This document shows, in pieces, positions 6,728 through 10,650 of a DNA stretch of 10,650 nucleotides. Numbering within the stretch: the first letter of the stretch is position 1; the number at the start of each line of letters is the position of its first letter. The stretch is from Comamonadaceae bacterium. GTDB lineage: Bacteria; Pseudomonadota; Gammaproteobacteria; Burkholderiales; Burkholderiaceae_C. The position numbers and the translations under genes were made by a program. The DNA is taken from positions 1-10,650 of the forward strand of contig CANKNK010000030.1 of NCBI GenBank assembly GCA_947483455.1. Reading direction: 5' to 3'. The notes beneath the pieces were generated by a model. It made no database searches. It worked only from the letters and a program-made list of their open reading frames with translations, and had not been told where the DNA came from.

Positions 6728-8278
6728 TCAGGCCGCTTGCACGGCAATGGTTTTGAATTCGCCGCTGGCGATTTTTTGTTGCCATAGCGCCGGACCCGTG
6801 ATGTGGGCGCTGGTGCCACCGGCATCCACGGCCACGGTGACGGGCATGTCCACCACGTCAAACTCGTAAATTGCTTCCATGCCCAGGTCGGCAAAAGCCA
6901 GGACTTTGGCGTGCTTAATGGCTTTGCTGACCAAGTAAGCCGCACCGCCGACAGCCATCAGGTAGGCGCTTTGGTGCTTTTTAATGGCCTCGATGGCTAC
7001 CTGGCCGCGTTCGGCTTTACCCACCATGGCAATCAGGCCGGTTTGTGCCAGCATCATCTCGGTAAAACCGTCCATCCGTGTTGCAGTCGTCGGGCCGGCC
7101 GGTCCTACGGCTTCACCTTGTACCGGATCAACGGGTCCAACGTAATAGATGACCCGATTGCTAAAGTCCACCGGCAGGGCCTCGCCCTTGGCCAGCATGT
7201 CCTGGATACGCTTGTGCGCCGCATCGCGCCCGGTCAGCATTTTTCCATTGAGCAATAGGGTTTGGCCGGGTTTCCAGGCCGCCACTTGCGCTGGCGTCAG
7301 GCTATTGAGGTCCACCCGGGTGCTCTTCACATAGTCGGGCTTCCAGTCCACCGAGGGCCACAGGTCCAGCGAAGGCGGCGTCAGGTAGGCCGGTCCGCTG
7401 CCATCGAGCACAAAATGCGCATGGCGCGTGGCAGCGCAATTGGGGATCATGGCCACCGGCTTACTGGCCGCGTGCGTCGGATAGAGCTTGATTTTGACGT
7501 CCAACACCGTCGTCAGACCACCCAGGCCCTGGGCGCCGATGCCCAGCGCATTGACCTTCTCATACAACTCCAGGCGCAGCGCTTCGGTTTGGGAGAGCGC
7601 CTCCCCGGCCGACGATTTGGTCTGCAAGGCGTACATATCGATGTCGTCCATGAGGCTTTCTTTGGCCATCAACATCGCTTTTTCGGCAGTGCCGCCGATG
7701 CCTATACCCAGCATGCCGGGCGGGCACCAGCCTGCGCCCATGGTAGGCACTGTTTTGAGCACCCAGTCCACCACGGAATCACCCGGGTTGAGCATCACCA
7801 GCTTGCTTTTGTTTTCCGAGCCGCCGCCCTTGGCCGCGACCGTAACTTCCACGGTGTTGCCGGGCACCAGTTCGGTGAAGATCACAGCGGGCGTGTTGTC
7901 CTTGGTGTTTTTGCGTGCAAATTGCGGGTCGGCCACTACACTGGCACGCAGGGTGTTGTCCGGGTGCAAATAGCCTTGGCGCACGCCCTGGTTGACGGCG
8001 TCGTCCAAGGAGCCGCTAAAGCCGGTGAAGCGCACGTCCATCCCCACTTTGAGGAAGACATTGACGATTCCGGTGTCTTGGCATATGGGGCGGTGACCGG
8101 TCGCGCTCATTTTGCTATTGGTCAGTATTTGGGCAATCGCGTCTTTGGCGGCCGGGCTTTGTTCGCGCTCATAGGCGCGTGCCAAATGTGCGATGTAATC
8201 GGCGGGGTGGTAGTAGCTGATGTACTGCAGAGCGGCGGCGACCGATTCCACGAGGTCGTTTTGGGTAATAAGCGTCAT
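6728..8278 (-). CDS. fumA: Class I (iron-sulfur) fumarate hydratase
   Basis: 516 residues from ATG 8278, typical of single-chain class I fumarases. It interconverts fumarate and malate in the TCA cycle using an oxygen-sensitive [4Fe-4S] cluster. Cys66 (in PICQDTG, 65-71), Cys185 (GWCPPGMLGIGIGG, 183-196) and Cys281 (IPNCAATRHAHF, 278-289) correspond in order and spacing to the three cluster ligands of the E. coli enzyme. VGPAGPTTATRMDGF (391-405) is the conserved C-terminal active-site segment. The N-terminal catalytic domain (about 10-290) and the C-terminal fumarase domain (about 300-510) are fused, unlike two-subunit fumarases and tartrate dehydratases. A longer form from TTG 8371 is unlikely because its 31 extra residues look like non-coding DNA. 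The fumA symbol denotes the class; tartrate dehydratase activity is a less likely alternative. It diverges from acs and runs into murI. Confidence 0.93.
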   Translation of the reverse strand: MTLITQNDLVESVAAALQYISYYHPADYIAHLARAYEREQSPAAKDAIAQILTNSKMSATGHRPICQDTGIVNVFLKVGMDVRFTGFSGSLDDAVNQGVRQGYLHPDNTLRASVVADPQFARKNTKDNTPAVIFTELVPGNTVEVTVAAKGGGSENKSKLVMLNPGDSVVDWVLKTVPTMGAGWCPPGMLGIGIGGTAEKAMLMAKESLMDDIDMYALQTKSSAGEALSQTEALRLELYEKVNALGIGAQGLGGLTTVLDVKIKLYPTHAASKPVAMIPNCAATRHAHFVLDGSGPAYLTPPSLDLWPSVDWKPDYVKSTRVDLNSLTPAQVAAWKPGQTLLLNGKMLTGRDAAHKRIQDMLAKGEALPVDFSNRVIYYVGPVDPVQGEAVGPAGPTTATRMDGFTEMMLAQTGLIAMVGKAERGQVAIEAIKKHQSAYLMAVGGAAYLVSKAIKHAKVLAFADLGMEAIYEFDVVDMPVTVAVDAGGTSAHITGPALWQQKIASGEFKTIAVQAA

Positions 8279-8360
8279 GGTGTGGGCCTGGGATGAAGGC
8301 CCTGAGTTTAGCCTCTGGCGTGATAAGGTTGGCTGTGCGCTCAGCTTGCCGGGGCGGACA

Positions 8361-8372
8361 TTTGACGTCAAA
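8361..8372. repeat. Perfect 12-bp palindrome in the fumA/acs control region
   Basis: TTTGACGTCAAA is its own reverse complement and lies near the middle of the 186-base gap between the divergent fumarase and acs genes. It includes TTGACG, close to a -35 box, on both strands, although I see no good -10 box at normal spacing on either side. It would suit a dimeric regulator. About two or three such palindromes are expected by chance in 10 kb, so location is the main support. Confidence 0.4.
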
Positions 8373-8399
8373 ATCTGCGGCGTCTGCGGCCCAAGTCAG

Positions 8400-8417
8400 T
8401 GCAATGTAAGTGCCAAC
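8400..8417 (-). promoter_or_regulatory. Putative sigma-54 promoter facing fumA
   Basis: On the - strand, TGGCAC (8415 to 8410), five bases, then TTGCA (8404 to 8400) match the RpoN -24/-12 consensus exactly, with 10 bases between the GG and GC pairs. The start point would be near 8389, giving a leader of about 110 bases before the fumarase ATG. Sigma-54 promoters need an ATP-driven activator bound upstream, which here would be at coordinates above 8417, in the acs leader or early acs gene. Confidence 0.5.
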
Positions 8418-8449
8418 GGAGAAGATTGCTGCAGCATTCCGAATACCAC

Positions 8450-8455
8450 AAGGAG
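8450..8455 (+). promoter_or_regulatory. Strong ribosome binding site of acs
   Basis: AAGGAG lies 9 bases before ATG 8465. It decides the acs start against the longer open frame from 8399, whose extra 22 residues have no family similarity that I recognise. Confidence 0.85.
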
Positions 8456-8464
8456 ACAGGTTCT

Positions 8465-10462
8465 ATGAGTTCGTCGACATCCGCTATCGAGTCCGTACTG
8501 GTTGAAAACCGGGTTTTTCACCCCAGTGCGGCGAGCCAGAAAGGCGCCCGCATTTCCGGTATGCCGGCTTACCAGGCCTTGTGTGACGCGGCGGACAAAG
8601 ACTACCAAGGCTTCTGGGCCCAACTGGCGCGGGACAACCTGAGCTGGTCCAAGCCGTTTACTCGGGTGCTCGATGAGTCCCATGCGCCGTTTTATCAATG
8701 GTTTGATGACGGCGAACTCAATGCCTCTGCCAATTGCCTGGACCGCCATATGGGTACACCGGTGGAAAACAAAACCGCCGTGATTTTCGAAGCGGACGAC
8801 GGCGCAGTGACCAAAACGACGTACAAAGAACTGCTGGCGCGGGTCAGCCAGTTTGCCAACGCACTAAAGGCCGCAGGCATTCAAAAAGGCGACCGTGTGC
8901 TGGTCTATATGCCCATGACGCTCGAAGGCGTGATTGCCATGCAAGCCTGCGCGCGTATCGGTGCCACCCACAGCGTGGTTTTTGGCGGCTTTTCCGCCAA
9001 AGCCTTGCAAGAACGCATCATCGACGCGGGCGCCGTCGCCGTCATCACCGCAAATTACCAAATGCGCGGTGGGAAACAGCTACCGCTCAAAGCCATTGTG
9101 GACGAAGGCCTGGCCATGGGCGGTTGCGAGTCGATCAAAACCGTGTTTGTGTATCAGCGCACGGCCACAGCTTGCCATATGGTGGCTGGCCGCGACAAAA
9201 CCTTTACCGACGCGTTGGCGGGTCAAAGCACGGTCTGCGCGCCCGTGGCCGTGGGTGCCGAGCACCCCTTATTTATCTTGTATACCTCCGGCTCCACCGG
9301 CAAACCCAAAGGCGTGCAGCATTCCACCGGCGGCTACCTGCTATGGGCGAAGCTGACCATGGACTGGACTTTTGATTTACGCGATGACGATGTGTTTTGG
9401 TGTACGGCCGACATTGGCTGGATCACCGGACACACCTATGTAGCCTATGGGCCCTTGGCCGCAGGCGCCACGCAAATCATTTTTGAAGGCGTCCCCACGT
9501 TCCCCAACGCCGGACGTTTTTGGCAAATGATCGAGCGCCACCACTGCACTATTTTCTATACCGCGCCCACGGCCATCCGCTCGCTTATCAAAGCCGCCGA
9601 AAGCGACCCGGCGGTACACCCTGACCGCTCGGACCTGAGCAGCCTGCGCATCCTCGGGTCGGTGGGCGAGCCCATCAACCCTGAGGCTTGGATGTGGTAC
9701 TACCGCCATGTAGGCCACGAGAACTGTCCCATCGTCGATACCTTCTGGCAAACCGAAACCGGTGGCCACATGATGACGCCGCTGCCAGGCGCTACGCCGC
9801 TGGTTCCAGGCAGTTGCACCCTGCCTTTGCCCGGCATCATGGCCGCCATCGTCGATGAAGTGGGCAAACCCATTCCCAACGGTACCGGCGGCATCCTGGT
9901 GGTCACACGTCCCTGGCCTTCCATGATCCGCACCATCTGGAACGACCCCGAGCGTTTCAAGAAAAGCTATTTCCCCGAAGAAATGGGCGGCAAGCTCTAC
10001 TTGGCGGGCGACGGCGCGGTGCGCAGCGCGGACCGGGGTTACTTTCGTATCACCGGGCGCATTGACGACGTACTCAATGTGTCTGGCCACCGCATGGGCA
10101 CCATGGAAATTGAATCGGCCCTCGTATCCAAAACCGATCTGGTCGCCGAAGCGGCTGTGGTAGGCCGCCCGGATGACTTGACGGGCGAGGCGATCTGCGC
10201 CTTTGTCGTGCTCAAGCGTTCGCGTCCCAGCCCCGACGAAGCCAAGGTCATTGCCAAAGAATTGCGTGACTGGGTGGCCAAAGAAATCGGCCCGATTGCC
10301 AAACCCAAGGACATCCGCTTTGGTGAGAACTTGCCCAAGACGCGCTCTGGAAAAATCATGCGCCGACTGTTGCGTTCGCTGGCTAAAGGCGAGACGATTA
10401 CCCAGGACGTTTCCACCCTCGAAAACCCGGCGATTTTGGACCAGTTGGGCCAGGCCTATTAA
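8465..10462 (+). CDS. acs: Acetyl-CoA synthetase (AMP-forming)
   Basis: 665 residues, near the usual 650-660. It makes acetyl-CoA from acetate, ATP and CoA via acetyl-AMP (EC 6.2.1.1), feeding the TCA and glyoxylate cycles. The N-terminal ACAS segment (about 40-100) is followed by the P-loop [11 protein letters not shown] (273-283), then [11 protein letters not shown], and WQTETGG (428-434), whose Trp428 corresponds to the Trp that limits the acyl pocket to acetate. A conserved block [20 protein letters not shown] precedes the hinge region, and [11 protein letters not shown] in the C-terminal lid holds Lys630, the catalytic lysine that Pat-type acetyltransferases acetylate in other bacteria. 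Propionyl-CoA synthetase (PrpE) has different flanking sequences and is less likely. It diverges from the fumarase gene and ends at a bidirectional terminator. Confidence 0.95.
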   Translation: MSSSTSAIESVLVENRVFHPSAASQKGARISGMPAYQALCDAADKDYQGFWAQLARDNLSWSKPFTRVLDESHAPFYQWFDDGELNASANCLDRHMGTPVENKTAVIFEADDGAVTKTTYKELLARVSQFANALKAAGIQKGDRVLVYMPMTLEGVIAMQACARIGATHSVVFGGFSAKALQERIIDAGAVAVITANYQMRGGKQLPLKAIVDEGLAMGGCESIKTVFVYQRTATACHMVAGRDKTFTDALAGQSTVCAPVAVGAEHPLFILYTSGSTGKPKGVQHSTGGYLLWAKLTMDWTFDLRDDDVFWCTADIGWITGHTYVAYGPLAAGATQIIFEGVPTFPNAGRFWQMIERHHCTIFYTAPTAIRSLIKAAESDPAVHPDRSDLSSLRILGSVGEPINPEAWMWYYRHVGHENCPIVDTFWQTETGGHMMTPLPGATPLVPGSCTLPLPGIMAAIVDEVGKPIPNGTGGILVVTRPWPSMIRTIWNDPERFKKSYFPEEMGGKLYLAGDGAVRSADRGYFRITGRIDDVLNVSGHRMGTMEIESALVSKTDLVAEAAVVGRPDDLTGEAICAFVVLKRSRPSPDEAKVIAKELRDWVAKEIGPIAKPKDIRFGENLPKTRSGKIMRRLLRSLAKGETITQDVSTLENPAILDQLGQAY

Positions 10463-10481
10463 TTGGGCTGGTGCCTAGAAA

Positions 10482-10512
10482 AGGCGCTCTCGGTTCGATC
10501 CGGGTTGCGCCT
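10482..10512 (-). terminator. Possible second adk terminator / stem-loop
   Basis: AGGCGC (10482-10487) pairs with GCGCCT (10507-10512) around a 19-base loop that contains a smaller CGG/CCG stem. Read on the - strand the stem is followed by TTTTCT, so it could back up the main terminator for adk. The long loop makes it weak. Confidence 0.35.
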
Positions 10513-10541
10513 AAAAAAAAGGATGCATCGCATCCTTTTTT
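10513..10541. terminator. Bidirectional intrinsic terminator between acs and adk
   Basis: GGATGC (10521-10526) and GCATCC (10530-10535) form a stem around ATC. Eight A precede it and six T follow it, extending the stem and giving a U-tract on both strands. It lies between the convergent ends of acs and adk and should stop transcription from both. Confidence 0.92.
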
Positions 10542-10560
10542 CTTAGCTGCAGAATGTCGC

Positions 10561-10650
10561 TCAGCTTTGCAGTGCCGCAAAAACGCTGTCCCGAATGGAC
10601 TCTACAGAGCCTTGACCGTTCACAGCGCGGTATTTGGGGGCTATGGCCGG
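10561..10650 (-). CDS. adk: Adenylate kinase, C-terminal end
   Basis: The last 29 codons plus a TGA stop (10561-10563 on the complement) of a gene that begins beyond the window. The encoded end, APKYRAVNGQGSVESIRDSV then FAALQS, matches the Adk C-terminus (family pattern KYR-x-(I/V)-x-G-x-GSVE-x-I). Adk (EC 2.7.4.3) balances ATP, ADP and AMP in the cytoplasm; its P-loop and lid domains lie outside the window. It converges on acs with the bidirectional terminator between them. The identification rests on a short fragment, but the motif is distinctive. Confidence 0.83.
   Translation of the reverse strand, partial: PAIAPKYRAVNGQGSVESIRDSVFAALQS

Noticed and set aside
7262..8296. 344-residue + strand open frame opposite fumarase
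   Set aside because: It is a long antisense shadow rich in His, Arg and Gly, as expected from GC-rich codon bias, with no family signature.
8279..8371. 31-residue N-terminal extension of fumarase from TTG 8371
   Set aside because: The start lies in the palindrome and the residues resemble translated intergenic DNA; MTLITQNDLVESV from ATG 8278 matches the usual N-terminus.
8399..8464. 22-residue extension of acs upstream of ATG 8465
   Set aside because: It runs through the ribosome binding site AAGGAG, and its composition ([12 protein letters not shown]) is unlike the family.
9377..10090. 237-residue - strand open frame opposite acs
   Set aside because: Antisense shadow of a complete acs gene, without motifs or a ribosome site.

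Overview
The window is a stretch of ordinary chromosomal housekeeping DNA from a betaproteobacterium, most likely order Burkholderiales and probably family Comamonadaceae (Rhodoferax/Polaromonas-like). This placement is inferred from protein style, moderately high GC and gene neighbourhoods: pssA next to leuA, aat next to bpt, and class I fumarase next to murI. I see no insertion sequence, prophage, CRISPR array, toxin-antitoxin pair or defence island.

Layout, left to right. Positions 1-384 hold the 3' part of pssA (phospholipid synthesis), followed on the same strand by leuA (leucine synthesis, 440-1978). After an AT-rich 132-base gap with a stem-loop comes an S11-family peptidoglycan peptidase (pbpG-like, 2111-3142) that starts at TTG and has a signal peptide. 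On the opposite strand, read right to left, are aat (5566-4820), bpt (4810-4031) and an IclR-type regulator (3977-3198). Positions 5642-5852 carry tRNA-Pro(TGG) and tRNA-Arg(TCT) on the + strand, separated by a clear intrinsic terminator. Again on the - strand, a class I fumarase gene (8278-6728) is followed 6 bases later by murI (6721-5870). A divergent acetyl-CoA synthetase gene, acs, runs from 8465 to 10462. The window ends with a bidirectional terminator and the last 29 codons of adk on the - strand.

How the genes work together. aat and bpt form a compact tagging module of the bacterial N-degron pathway: both enzymes put leucine (or phenylalanine) on protein N-termini, marking them for ClpS/ClpAP. 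Fumarase and acetyl-CoA synthetase serve acetate/TCA-cycle metabolism and share a 186-base divergent control region. murI and the pbpG-like protein act in peptidoglycan metabolism at separate loci.

The most notable non-coding signal is an exact match to the sigma-54 -24/-12 consensus (8400-8417, - strand) pointing at the fumarase-murI unit, with a perfect 12-bp palindrome just downstream. I found no convincing new biological system. The findings are regulatory hypotheses of low to medium interest.
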